A stretch of 64,000 bases of DNA from Monarcha castaneiventris obscurior (lineage: Eukaryota; Chordata; Aves; Passeriformes; Monarchidae). Made by a program: the position numbers and the translations under genes. The DNA lies in NCBI GenBank assembly GCA_026261815.1, contig JAMPIT010000481.1, positions 62,001 to 126,000 on the forward strand. Reading direction: 5' to 3'. This document shows positions 36,960 through 47,739 of the stretch, piece by piece. The notes beneath the pieces are model-generated. The model did no database searches. It saw nothing but the letters and a program-made list of their open reading frames with translations, and was not told where the DNA came from. Position 1 is the first letter of the stretch; every line of letters begins with the position of its first letter.

Positions 36960-37740
36960 CCGTTGTCACTTCTTCTCTCCCCCAGTTACGCTCGGGAGGG
37001 ATGCGCGGAGCCCCCGCCCGCTGCGGAGGCCGGGTCCCCTTGCCCTGCTCCCCCCGCTGCCAGCCCGGAGCGGGGGCCGGGAGGGGGGTGCGCATCCCCG
37101 GGGCGGGGGCGGTGGGGACCGGATTGGCCGCCGAGTGCGCTGCGAGGATTTTGCGGCGCGGCCCCATTGGCCACCGCCGCCCATAAGTTTTTGCTCCGGA
37201 CGGGAACTTTTCCCAGGGACGATGGAGTAACCCCGGGCGGCTCCGCGCCCGCTCCCCCCGCCGCCCCGGGCCAGGCAGCCACCGCCACCCGGCAAGGATG
37301 AAGCTCTGCGGGACTTTCCTCGGTTCGTAGCCGTTCGCCGGCGGATGCGGGGGGTGCGGTGGGAGCGTAGGGAGGATATTCCTTAGCGTGTCTCCCCCGT
37401 TTCCCCTCTAAAACACTTGAACTGCTCAATTCTGCCTAAGTCACGCCTTGGCAAAGGGGCTCGGTGGCCGAGGGCGGGGGGCATGCGGACCCGCAAACTA
37501 TCCCTCCTTGTTTTATAGCATTTGCCCCCGAGTTAGGAGGCAGAAAGAGGTTCCCGAGTAGATTTCGGAGCGCAGGTCTCCCGTGCTGGCGTTTCTCGTG
37601 CGAGGTGCCGGTGCCACCCCCGCCCCTCCTCGCTGCGCTCTGGCCTCGGCTGCGGAGGGGCTGCAGGAGCGGGGCTGCGCGGCCCCCGGTGCTGCTGCTC
37701 CGAGGCACCGGCAGGGCTTTGTCCCCGCGGCCGCGGGTTT
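36960..37740. promoter_or_regulatory. CpG island, main promoter candidate
   Basis: Very high GC and CpG density across about 780 bp (CGCGGAGCCCCCGCCCGC, GGCCGCCGAGTGCGCTGCG, GGCGCGGCCCC, CGTTCGCCGGCGGATGCGG). It begins soon after a CR1 and ends at AT-richer DNA. The unmethylated state implied by CpG retention marks a germline promoter. The frames inside it on both strands are artefacts of stop-poor GC sequence. Confidence 0.8.
37100..37230 (+). promoter_or_regulatory. Core promoter with GC box and two CCAAT boxes
   Basis: A GC box (GGGGCGGGGGCGG, about 37100-37112) is followed by ATTGG at 37123-37127 and 37166-37170, which are reverse CCAAT boxes 43 bp apart as in NF-Y promoters. A weak TATA-like CATAAGTTTTT lies at about 37182. 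Start of transcription would be expected around 37200-37230. Direction is chosen from the order of the boxes and is not certain. The first ATG downstream (37298, AAGGATGA) opens only ten codons (MKLCGTFLGS), so it would be a short upstream frame or the transcript may be non-coding. Confidence 0.5.
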
Positions 37741-37845
37741 CACCTAATTACAAAGGATGAGAAGCGAAGGGGAGGGGGGCGAGGAGAAAAATCCTGTTTT
37801 CTGCAGCTTCTGGTCGCAGTTCTGCTGGGGGAACGGAGTGGCGGT

Positions 37846-37898
37846 GGTTTGGTTTGGTTTGATTTGGTTTGGTTTGGTTTGGTTTGGTTTGGTTTGGT
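37846..37898. repeat. (GGTTT)n microsatellite
   Basis: About ten TTTGG units with one GATTT variant, about 100 bp beyond the CpG island. The complementary strand reads as Lys-Pro-Asn-Gln repeats, an artefact. Confidence 0.95.
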
Positions 37899-38199
37899 GG
37901 GTTTTTTCTTCCCCCCTCTTGCACATTGCTGGATAATAAAGGGGTGAGGGGGGTGTTATTAAATAAAAAGTTAGTTCGTGCCCGTCAGCTGGGTGCGTGT
38001 TTCAGCGCCTGCATTACCTGAGGCACAAAGGAGGAAGTTTTGGGATAATGCGAGGTGCCTTTTGCAAAAGACGGTGATTGCTCCAATTGTTGTTCTTCAG
38101 GGAGAAAAGAGCTCTAGATTTGGCTTAGACAAAGGCATTGCCTCTTCGGGAAGGACCCGCCCAAGCCGGAGCGAAGGGGCGCGCTGGAGAGCGAGCGGA

Positions 38200-38580
38200 G
38201 GGTTATTAAAAGTTTTTTTGTGCCTGCGCATGTTGTTCCATCTGCCAGGGGCCTGTAGTGGGCAGGTTTCTTCGCAACCCTTCAGCTGTTCCATATACAA
38301 TATTAATGCTGGCCATTTCTATTCGGCGTACAACAGCACTAATTGTAGTCTGAGGCATTAAGGCAGCCAGCCCATCTGCATAGAAGCTTTCAGAAAGAAA
38401 CAAGGAAAAGAATCTTTCACCCCCAGCTGGTAACCGGAGAAGTTGGTGCCGATTACAAATGCGTAAAGTTTGAGATCTAATTTTCTTTGAAACAGACTCA
38501 AAGAAGCCAATGGAACAGAGTGCGGTGGGTTTATGGCTGTGTTTACACAAGCAAATGGAGTTTTATTTTAAATAATTTCA
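38200..38580. promoter_or_regulatory. Candidate conserved non-coding element
   Basis: Repeat-free block of almost 400 bp. Words include GGTTATTAAAAG, CATATACAATATTAATGC, GCACTAATTGTAGTC, GAGGCATTAAGGC and GATTACAAATGCG. It lies within 0.5 kb of the CpG-island promoter and has an even, non-drifting composition. Likely a promoter-proximal enhancer if conserved; inference. Confidence 0.4.
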
Positions 38581-38612
38581 AACTTGAAGAGCTTGATGTG
38601 AAAACACGGGGT

Positions 38613-38627
38613 GGGGGGGGGGGGGGG
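38613..38627 (+). repeat. G15 homopolymer
   Basis: An unbroken run of 15 guanines preceded by GGGGT. Such runs are prone to sequencing and assembly error, so the exact length is uncertain. Confidence 0.9.
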
Positions 38628-38939
38628 AAGGGAAATGGCATGGAGAGCAGGGGAGGGGCGTGAAGGGAATCTGCTTTTAAAAATCCTCTCTGGGTTCAGC
38701 TCTGAAGGCGCCCTGGAGGCAGGGACTCTCGGAGCCCTCGTCTTAAAACCCCTGAAGATGAAAATAAGCGAACATTTATTTTAGACCTCTCAGCTGCACA
38801 GCTCCCTTTAGGGAAGCGAGGGCTCTTTGAGACCTGGAAACGCACGATAATTATCTCCTCCCTGAAAACAGCTGTGGAGTGGTTCTGGAGAGGCTTAAGG
38901 AGTGTGTGTGGGAGAAACACTATTTTAAAAATGGCTGGA

Positions 38940-39220
38940 AAAATACTTTTAAAGGTGGAAGCGGCGCGGGAGGGAGCGGGCGGAGCTGTCCGTGGTGCTG
39001 ACCCGCCGCCGCCTGCAGCCCACGCGTGGCCTCGCCTTGCGCCGCGGGCTCCTCCCGCGCGGGGTGTGGGGCTGGTGGCCGGACACGGAGATTTCCTGGG
39101 GCTCAGAAGGGATTTGGGGGCTGCGAGATAGGAATTCCCGCCGCTGCTGAAGTTGGTGGAGGTGAGAAACTCCGGGGAAGGCGCCGCTTCTTTTGCAGCG
39201 TTTTGGGAGGAGAGCAGAGG
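38940..39220. promoter_or_regulatory. Small CpG island
   Basis: CpG-rich (GGAAGCGGCGCGGGAGGGAGC, GACCCGCCGCCGCCTGC, CCGCGGGCTCCTCCCGCGCGG). It ends with a usable plus-strand donor, GTGGAG|GTGAGA at 39162. A short first exon transcribed rightward from this island is therefore possible. No start codon with a long frame is present. Confidence 0.45.
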
Positions 39221-41129
39221 GGCAGGCTGGCGAGTTTGGGAACAAAGAAAAGCCGAACACCCCCTCGCAGCCCAGAGCTCAGCCGGATGGTATCAGAGCT
39301 GTCAGCTGCCTTAGGGCTCGTAGGTGCGTCGCGTGTTAATAAATGCAACAGCAGCAGTAATAAAATCCCTCTCTTAACGCTCGGAGAGGCACATGTGTGT
39401 GCTCATATCCATGCAGGCTGCGTGTGCTCCGGTTTATGGGGGAGCACGCACAAGTAAACACACTTCCCTGCTGCCTCCCTGCCGAATCTATTGTGCTTTT
39501 GTTTCTCAAGTTTTAGCATTAGGGCTCTAAATGAAACAGCGGTAGAGAGGAGCAGGCAGCATTGTGAGTGGAGGGGAGCCGAGTCCACCCAGCCCTCCCT
39601 TTGATTCTATCGCGGGTGCAGAACAATGGAGATGCAGTGTAGCACCAGGCCTGCTGCCTGCAGATAAGAGTTTAATAGAATTTCTGAATGCCAAAGGTTT
39701 AGGATGTAAAATATCCCTGTCTTCGTGGTGTGTCCAAAGGAGATAGAAAACAGCTTTTCAGGAGTACTCTCTGCTGAATATTTCCTTTATGTTAATGGTT
39801 TAGGAGCACGCCAGGCTGGTAAGCCATGGAAATGGGCATCCTAACAACCCCCAAAGCGGCCTCAACAGTTTAAAATTAGTATTTCTGCCACCCTCTCCTC
39901 AATAAAAGCCCCGAGATGGGAAATCGAATCACTCCTTCCTGCCATGTGCCCTGCAATGGTCTGTGGGTGAGATCGAGTTGCCGGCAGCACCTACTCAAGC
40001 CAAATCTGCCAGGTTTTGGGCAGTTCGAGAGGCTTTTTCCACTCCTGCCTGCACCTAACCTGCCCAGGGCGGGGGTGAGCTGGAGAGGAGGCTGGGGCCC
40101 TGCAGCTCTGGAGTTTCCCACAGGAGAGTGCATCCTCAGCAGGATTCAGCTTTCCCTGCCAGGCTCTGCCTCAGCTCTCTGAGGACTCCTGGGGTTTCTG
40201 TCCATTTGTGAGCGCCTGCACCTTTTTGGAAATCTTCATTAAGATGACAGGAAAGTCTTAATAGTCTCGGCGATGCTGGGGATGGCACGAGGGTGCAGGG
40301 AAGAGCACTGGGTATTTCCCCCCTCTCCTCTCCCCAGCCCTCCTTTGTTTCCCCCCGCTATTTCAGAAAAGTTGCTATCCAAGTGCTAATGCTCCCGTCT
40401 GGCAGGGGGCAGGGATGGGATGTGCTAATGCCCTTCCTGCCACACCGCGCCGGGCTCTCTCCCCAGAGCCTCCCACCCTCCAGCTCGCCGAGGACTTTCT
40501 CCTCCCGGGGTGGTCGGATCTCCACGAAACGAGCATTTTCAAGGAAAGACGATGCTAACTCCCGGAAAGTGTGACTCTTTCTGGGAGGAAAAGATGCAAA
40601 ATGCAAGAACGTGCACTTTTCTCGCTTAGAAACAATCCCAAAACTGTTTTAGCCACCGTTTTGTTTTAGGACTTTTCCTTATGTTGTTCTTCCCATCCCA
40701 ACACACACAATGTAAAGCACCTTCCTCGGGGTGAGGTGTTGTCTGCTGGGAATACACTGTGTCATGTTTTTATCTTTTTTTTTCTTTTTTTTTTTTTTTT
40801 GCTTTTAAGGGGAGGAAAAAAAAATTAAAATATTTATACACCTTTTAACCGCCGGCTTTTGAATATGTATACCAGCTAATATGCAATACTTCCAGGTTCA
40901 TAGAGGCGATAAATTTCCCAGTCTGTTCTTTATGGTGATAGGTCATCTTCCTAACCACCAATAAATATTGTAAAGTACTTTCGCTGGAGCTGTGCTAACC
41001 CAGGGCATCTGTCACTCGCTGCTTGCTGCTATTAGGAATTATTGGGCCGTACCACGCGCCGGGATGCGCGGGGGGGACACGGAACGGCGCTCGTCGCGCT
41101 CGCCGTCCTTTTGTGTTGCTGCTGTCAGA
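39221..41129. other. Single-copy DNA between CpG islands
   Basis: No gene or mobile element. It contains AT-rich, possibly conserved patches (39295-39400 and 40830-41040), a T-rich run at about 40768-40800 and a short CpG-rich patch at 41045-41110. Frames present are short. Confidence 0.5.
40830..41040. promoter_or_regulatory. Candidate conserved non-coding element
   Basis: Contains AAATATTTATACACC, GAATATGTATACCAGC, GCGATAAATTTCCCAG, CCACCAATAAATATTG and CTATTAGGAATTATTGGG. AT-rich and free of repeats, between CpG islands. Composition suggests regulatory DNA; not tested. Confidence 0.35.
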
Positions 41130-41670
41130 GCAGCCCCGAGCCTCGTGCATATTAATTATGAATCAGCTCGGGCAAAATCATTCACCTTCTGCCGGGTCTT
41201 GGGGAGGGGGGGAGAGCGAGGAGAGAGGGGCCGGCGGGGCTGGGAGAGCCCCAACTCTCGGTGCACTCAAGGCAGCCGCTCCATCTCTCTCGCTCGCTCT
41301 CTTTGATGCTATACTGTAAATTTATTTCACCTCAGAGAGTAAACAGATATATTGCAACCCCAAGGGTTCATGGGTAGTGTATTTACAAAGGGAAGGCGCA
41401 GCAAGCCCCCTCTGTGCCATTTCCATTAATGAGAGCGGTCATTAAGTAAATGAGACATTGCCTTTAGCAGGCTTAAGAGTTCACACACTAAGGAGTATCA
41501 GATATTTAATTGAAACCAACAACCCGTCTTACACGCGTGTTACTGGTGTAGGGAAGTGGGCTGCCCTCCAAGAACTCTCCCCCCACAACCTCCCCCATGC
41601 AAATTTCATGATTGGTTTCCGTGATGTCATTTTGTAAAGGGGCAGACAATAGCTGTGGGGAAAGGTAAGT
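41130..41670. promoter_or_regulatory. Candidate conserved non-coding region with octamer and CRE-like site
   Basis: About 540 bp, repeat-free. Motifs include CATATTAATTATGAATC, GCTATACTGTAAATTTATTTC, CCATTAATGAGAGCGGTCAT, an octamer ATGCAAAT at 41597-41604 and GTGATGTCATTT, which is CRE-like. It ends with a textbook donor, GAAAG|GTAAGTC at 41665, so part of it could be a non-coding exon. It is the most motif-dense block near the CpG islands. Confidence 0.4.
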
Positions 41671-41715
41671 CAATATTATGTTCTTTCGCTGACAATGGCA
41701 GATAATGCTGGCTTT

Positions 41716-41790
41716 TTTTTTTTCTTTTTTTTTCTTTTTTTTTCCTCTCTTCTTTTTTTTTTTTTTTTTTTCCCTCCCCTCCCCTCCCTT
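41716..41790. repeat. T-rich and pyrimidine tract
   Basis: Long thymine runs broken by single C, then CCCTCCCCTCCCCTCCC. The minus strand reads as Lys-rich frames, which are artefacts. Low-complexity DNA of this kind is common upstream of avian CpG islands. Confidence 0.9.
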
Positions 41791-42044
41791 GGATTGAGAC
41801 AGAGGGGAAAGGCTTTCGGAGCACACAGTTGATGTAAACAGAAGCAGGCGTTTCGCCTTTACAGCACGAAGGCTGGGTTGTTGTTTTGAAAATTGCACTG
41901 GAGAACCGAAGGGATTTTTATGATGATCATCATGCTCCTAGGTCCATCTTTGCTCGCTCGCTCTCTCGCCGGCTGCGAGACGCTAGTGGACATGTTATGC
42001 TTCTGACTGAAAAGGGGTTGAATAAGATGAGAAAGGAGGAGATT

Positions 42045-42048
<4 letters not shown>

Positions 42049-42082
<34 letters not shown>
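42049..42082 (+). repeat. A34 homopolymer
   Basis: An unbroken run of about 34 adenines next to CpG-rich DNA. It has no upstream polyadenylation signal in position and no flanking duplication that I can see, so it is not called a retrocopy tail. Its exact length is doubtful. Confidence 0.9.
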
Positions 42083-42083
<1 letters not shown>

Positions 42084-42114
42084 CACAACGTCGCATTCAG
42101 CCGGGAAACTTTCT

Positions 42115-43090
42115 GAATATTTCTGGAAGAGGATGCTTGCCGGGTTTGTGAACCGCGAGATCGGTGGATGTTTATCCGGAGGGAGGTGTTAGCAGAAGAC
42201 GCTCCCGGGCGCCGGGAGGAGTTTGCGCCGGCGGCGGCGGCCCCGCGGCCGCGGAGCTCTCGGAGGTGCTGACGGCCGGGCGGGACCGGGGCTCACGCGT
42301 CCCTCGCCGCGCTCCCCTCACCCCCAGCCCCCTTCCTGCCAAAACTCCAGCCCGAGTCCGCAGCTCCGCACTCCTGGGCCCTTGGGGAGCTCCGCGGGCC
42401 CCCTCGCCCGGGGACGCGGGTGCGGAGGGCTGGCGGCTGCTCCCCCCTGCCACTGCCAGACTTTTCTTTTTTCTCCTTTTTTTTCCCCTTTCTCCCTCCC
42501 TCTTCTTTCCGATTATTGCCTAGTTTAGAGTTCTCTATTTATAGCAGCCAGGCACAAGGGAAGTGTGCCATGTTTGTGGATTTCTCTCTATACGTTGACC
42601 ACGTATCTGCGTGTTCTTATTTTTAGCTTGCTCGGAAGAGGCTTTGCTTGGCTAATCTCTTTATCAATTTTAGCAAAGTTTGTTGTTGTTGTTGTTCCGT
42701 GGGTTATTCGGAGAGGAAGCGAGGGGCAGGGGGCTGGTGCCGGGGGATGTGCTGGCGCTGCTGCCATCGGCCCCGCCGAGTTGGGCTGAGTTTGGGGCGC
42801 AGTTTGCCGGCGGGTAGGACCGACCCTCCCCGGGGAGGCGGCCCCGAAGTGGGGTCGGCACCCTCGGAGGTTCTCCTACACAAAGGGGCGGCTCGTGGGG
42901 ATCAGCGCTCTCGGAGCAGGAGGCTTGGGGCATGCCCGGAGCCGGGCAGGGGAAGGGGGCAGGTTGCCCACCGCCCCCCTCGACCCAGTCGGGCAGCAGT
43001 GCGGGGGCAGCCGCTCTCCTCCCGCTATTGTTGAGCCCCCTCGCTTCGAGCAGCCGCTGAAAACAAGTGCGAGAAGCCCCGGCTAAACCT
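42115..43090. promoter_or_regulatory. CpG island in two halves
   Basis: Two CpG-dense parts (about 42150-42450 and 42700-43090) flank an AT-rich centre at 42460-42700. Examples are GGGCGCCGGGAGG, GCGCCGGCGGCGGCGGCC, GACGGCCGGGCGGGACC and CCCGGAGCCGGGCAGG. Frames of 90-130 codons on both strands lack domains. The island may be a second promoter of the gene started at 37 kb, or may belong to a transcript in the other direction. Confidence 0.65.
42460..42700. promoter_or_regulatory. AT-rich core of the CpG island with a MEF2 site
   Basis: A perfect MEF2 consensus CTATTTATAG is at 42535-42544 and doubles as a TATA-like element. It is followed by GGCTAATCTCTTTATC and CAATTTTAGC, and a (GTT)n run at about 42679-42693. 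Its place inside a CpG island suggests a tissue-specific promoter or enhancer. Function is inferred. Confidence 0.4.
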
Positions 43091-43164
43091 TCGTCATCGC
43101 CCTGCCGCTACTTTTATTTATTTTTCTTTCTTTCTTTCCCTTTCCCTCTCTCTCGTTGGCTCAT

Positions 43165-43400
43165 CTGCTGTTATAATCAGCCTTTTCCATATGGCCACTT
43201 TAATTAATGGCAGACAAAAGGGAGTTTGTGGGGGGGGGGGGGGAGGAGGAATCTAGGAATTAGAGTTTATAGTTGGTTTGTCTCTCTCTGATGCTGTCAT
43301 AGAAACCAGAAGCAAAGATGCCGCCTTTCCACTTCTTTGTATGATCCTGTTTATTGTTCCCGAGCGGCGCAGATTGGAGCAGGCGCGTGTTGCAAAGCAC
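43165..43400. promoter_or_regulatory. Candidate conserved non-coding element
   Basis: Contains GTTATAATCAGCC, CCATATGGCCACTTTAATTA followed by ATGG, and CTGTTTATTGTTCCC, which is SOX-like. A G14 run at 43230-43243 lies between the two halves. Repeat-free apart from that run. Regulatory role inferred. Confidence 0.35.
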
Positions 43401-43519
43401 AAACCAGCGCCGGCTGCTATCGCCGGGAAACCCGGGCACAACTTGTCCCCTTCGGCTCTTTCAAACCTGCCTGCCCTCCCCCCTTCTCTCCCCTCCTTCA
43501 CCTGCCTCGGGAAGAACAA

Positions 43520-43615
43520 GGAGAACTTGGTTTTCCTTTTTTTCTTTTTTTTTCCTTTCTCTTGCTTTCTTTTCTTTTCTTTTTCTTTTTTTCTTTTTTT
43601 TTAATTTTTTCCCTT
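43520..43615. repeat. T-rich pyrimidine tract
   Basis: About 95 bp of T runs with scattered C (TTTTTTTCTTTTTTTTTCC and similar). The Phe-rich frames here are artefacts. Confidence 0.9.
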
Positions 43616-43639
43616 CAAGTGATATTGTGGTTCTGTGGG

Positions 43640-44560
43640 ATCCCCGCCGCACAGAGTAGGAAAAGCCTGGCAAGTTGGGTTTTTCCCTTCCCAGAAAGCC
43701 GACGGGAGCTGTCCCCTGTGTCCCGCTGGAGCTGGGGTCCGGAGCGGCGGCTCCGGCTCTGTCCCGGGCGCTGTTTCCGAGCAGTCCCGGACCCCCGGGC
43801 TGGGCGGCCGCGGTCGGCGCTGGCGATTTCCCTGGGGTCCCGTCGAGGAGGGGTCTGGGCGGGCAGCGCCGCTTGTCCCCTGCTCGATCCCGACTCAGGG
43901 GTGCTGAATCCGCATCCCTTTCCCCTGTGGGGCTGCCGCCGTCCCGCTGCAGCTCTCGTGGGGCGAGGGGGCAGCGGGGGCACCTCGTGCTGTAGGAAAG
44001 ACAGGAATTCGCCCCCTCTCCTCCTCCTGGGAGAGCCGGGGCTTGGCCCGGCTGCGGGACGGTGCGTCAGGTCCCTGCCAAGGGTGGCGTTGGTGACTTT
44101 GGGACCGGGGTGACCCCCCCCCGTTTGGCAAACCCTGGCCTGGGAGTGGGCGAGAACCCCCTCCCCGAAGACCTCAAACCTCCTCCATTCTCGCCCCACC
44201 TCCACTCCCCGTCGGTCTGAGCTATTCGGTCCCTTTGCCCCCAGAATCGTCCTTGTCCCCAAGGCAGGGAGGACACGAAGCAGGAGGGCAGCAGACCAGG
44301 GGTGGGGACGGCTGCTCCCCCGGCACTTCCCGGCTCCTGTCTGGGAGAGCCGGGCTACAGCCGTCAGTGGCCCGGGCTGGGCTGGGAGCCCAGGGCGGCA
44401 CAGGTCCCTTCCAGCCGGTGACTGCCCAGCGGGGCCGGGACTGTCCCCAGCAAGCCGGAGTCACAAACTGGGGGCTGGGGGTGGGCAGGGGCAGGCGAAG
44501 CTCCGGCTCTGCGCCTCCCCCGCCCCGTCCCGCAGAGCCCCGGGAGCCGGAGCAGTTCCC
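43640..44560. promoter_or_regulatory. CpG island
   Basis: About 900 bp of dense CpG (GGTCCGGAGCGGCGGCTCC, GGGCGGCCGCGGTCGGCGC, CCGTCCCGCTGCAGC, CAGCGGGGCCGGGAC). Several overlapping frames up to 258 codons on both strands reflect GC bias and contain low-complexity and pyrimidine-tract translation. No homeodomain, zinc-finger or signal-peptide pattern is seen. With the islands at 37.0 and 42.1 kb it forms a cluster of three large islands in 8 kb. Confidence 0.6.
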
Positions 44561-44568
44561 GGCAGTCA

Positions 44569-44600
44569 GATGATGATGATGATGATGATGATGGTGATGA
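44569..44600. repeat. (GAT)n run
   Basis: About eight GAT units followed by GGTGATGAG, at the edge of the CpG island. The complementary His-rich frame is an artefact. Confidence 0.9.
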
Positions 44601-47600
44601 GGGCAGGGCTGACTTGGCAAGACGTAGCTCGGCGTCAGAGCAGCTGCCATTTTAGCCGACTAGTACTAAACCCCCCCCTCCACCCCCCGGAAGGCTCGGC
44701 TTTGGGGTGCTGCCTCCAAACTTGCGTAACGGATGGGACACGCTGCTTTTCTTGGGCTTTGGGGGGAGCAGTGCACCCTAAGTCAGCAATTCTCTCGGAA
44801 GAGGCTGAGTGACACAGCTTTAGAGCTCAGGAATAGAAACTCTTTTCCCTCCCTGAAATCCCACCGTAGTTTTGCATCAGGACTTGAGGAAGGCAGGTGA
44901 GGTGAAACTCCTGAACCCCCGAAATCAGCCTGTGTAATGCAAAATGGTCTCTCTCCTTGTCCGGGAGGGTCAGAACCCTGCTTTTGCAGCCCTGGGAGGC
45001 GATTTATTTAGCAAGGGATGCTGCTGTGCCCAGCTCTAAGGTTGGGGGAACCGGGACCCTCTGCCCCCTGAGAGTAGAGAGAGAGGAAGGGGAAGCGGAG
45101 GGTTTACAGTAAAGGCTGGAGCCAGGGCTGGGCTGGGCTTCCCAGAAGACATGAAATGAGGCGTGTGAAGGGGAGGGAGAGGCGGGGAAGCATCGCCTTA
45201 CCACGGGCATGTCAGATGAGGAACTTTAATGGCAAAGTGGGGTACAGGACCCACTCTTTCCTTTGCTTTGTGTGAGTTTGTAGATGGAAGGGCTCATTTT
45301 TCCAGCTGTGAACTCTATGGCTGAGTTGTCAGAGCTCTTCCTTTAGTGACAAAGGGCATCTCCAACCATAGCTGTTCCTTTTTCTCATGCATGGAAGCTG
45401 AGCATGGAGGATCCTTGTTGCAAACTTCTAGAGCTGGGAATACGCCACCGTGTGTTACTCTTCTTTCCCCCACAAATCCCCCTTTGGGTTATTTGTTGTG
45501 CAGATGCTCTTTGCTCACTGGCTGAGCGGACAAGGAGGGAGGCTGAGGTGGCCCCACACTCCAGGTTTATTTGGCTTTTTGGGAGCTTGTCCTACAGCAG
45601 CTGTGCCAGGATTATCAGCCTGGGCTTAACTGCCACAGAGCCTCTCAGTTCTCAGGTATTTCTGGAGTTTTGACAGAGCAGAAGTTGCTGTCCACAACCC
45701 TTTCCACCCTTTTCTCTGCCTTTTCCTTCCTTCTCCTGTGTTTTACTGGTTTCTACAAAGAATAACTCCAACCATGTACCCATGTTGGTCTTCCTGGGTG
45801 TGTGGTGCAGAGCCCACTGGTGTCTCTGACACCCTTAAAGCTGGATTGCGAGACACTTCCCATCTTAAAATACTTTGTATTGCTTCTGAGGCTGTTTGCC
45901 TTTGCAAAGTAGAAGTTTGATCCATAGCCTGGGCCTTAGAAAGGAGAATCATGGTGTGAATAGAGAAGTGGGGTGATAAGCACAGGCTGTGAAAAGTTTC
46001 TGGAGTGGAGACAGGCCCCAAAATATCTTGTTCCTAGAACGAAACGAATTTATGTGAGAGTTCCTTCTCTGGGATCTAGGATCCAGGTCATGAGTAACGG
46101 CAAAGAGCAGGGTTAGGACATGCCTTCTGCTCTCTTCCGAGGTGGGAGGGGAATCTGTCCCCTCCCACTCCCCAGAAATATTTTCACCAAGGAGAGAAGG
46201 GCTTTATGGGTTTATATTTGGAGTTTCCCCTCTTGGCAGGTTAATCTGTCAAAGGGGATTTCTGGAAGTGCAGCATTTGCCCTTGCAGAGCTCAGGAGCT
46301 GCTTTGCCAGGAGTGGCTGCATGGTGGCTTTGCCCTTTAGGACAGGGCTGACACACAGAAGGTGAAGAGTGGTTTCCAAGCATCCCCTCCCCATGCAGCT
46401 TCCCTGGGAGCAGCAGCACAGGAGGGCATCCCTTGGCTCCCCTGCGCTGCTTTCCCACAGTATCTTGCCTGGAAGGGAGGTTGTTTCTGCCCTGGAAATG
46501 GCTGGAGTTGGGCACTGAGGTGAGGAAATCTCAGGGGCATGAACATGTATTGAACAATTATGTTTAAAGACTGTAAACATTAAAAATCACCAGAGTGGAG
46601 CAGATCCTCAAAAACTTTAAACGCTGTGGATTTTCTATGGACTCTTTCATAGAAGGCACAAGCTGGAGTTTTTAGGAAAAATGGCAAATATACACCCCAA
46701 AATGAATGGTTTTCTATTGCTGAGGTTACTCATCCCCACAACGCTCCTGGGTTTGCAGGAGTGACTGGGGAGGCAGAGAAGCTTTCTGGGTGGGAGAAGT
46801 CCAGCCAAACACTCCGACCACTTTGTGTGAAAGGTTGTTCTCTTGAAGCAGGAGTCTGCTCTTTGAGCAGCTGTGTAGTGAACAGCTCTGGCTGCTTTTT
46901 AAATCTGTGTACCCTCCATGCTACAGCAGCCTTTGGTGAGGCCACGCCTGTAGGAAACTGGTCCAGCAGTGCCCTGGATGGATCCAGCACTGGGAATTGT
47001 GGCTGGTTTTGGGCAGACTTGGGAGGGAAAAGGCAAATGTGGCTGTGACCTGTTTATGGATGAGTGCAGGGAGAGGAGGTGGGATGGGGCTTCATCCCAC
47101 TGCCCTGCTCCTCTGCTGCTCCCATCAGAGCATCCTGGGGTGCACACACACATTCATGTCTGACTCGGAGGCCAGGTGTGTTTTGTAGCAGCAAGGAAAT
47201 GAATTAGCTGGGAAACCTTGCCCAGGGTAGGGTGGTCTGGTGTGAAAGGATGTCAGGAAAGGGAAGTAGGGAATTCCCAGGCACAGTTTGGTGGAGGAAA
47301 AAGTGGCTGGGATCACCTTGTTCTGCCAGCTGGGCTGTTCCCAACAATGTCAGTCTTAGGGCAGAATGCTGAAGTACCACGCTCTGCAATCCTCTGATTT
47401 TCAGTTTGGTTTGGTTTAGGGAAAAGAAAAAAAAAGGAAAAAAAAATTTTTTCACCTAAATTAAAATACTTTTGATCTTTGTCTTTCATTGAACTTTTTG
47501 CTTCAGAGAGAATAGATTAATAAACACTTTCAAATGGAAAAACATAGTTTGGAAAGGTTCCCCTTTCATCTTTAACACAGAGCTTTAATGCTAACCTGAG

Positions 47601-47739
47601 TATGAGTCGGCTGTTCCCCCATTTCTTTTCCCTGGCTTTTTTTTTAATCTTAACAACAATAACTTTGCTTTTATTGTGATCATGCTGGCCTTTACTGGTC
47701 ACTTTTTATTCTTTCCTTTTTTATTTTGAAGTCAGCACA

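Noticed and set aside
42049..42082. A34 run as the tail of a processed retrocopy
   Set aside because: There is no recognisable upstream mRNA-like sequence, no polyadenylation signal in position and no flanking target duplication. Such retrocopies are also rare in birds.
43337..44113. 258-codon plus-strand frame
   Set aside because: It runs through a T/C tract (Phe-Leu-Ser run) into CpG-island DNA; no domain and no start or splice context.
44222..44650. Minus-strand frame with a His run
   Set aside because: The His run is the complement of the (GAT)n repeat.
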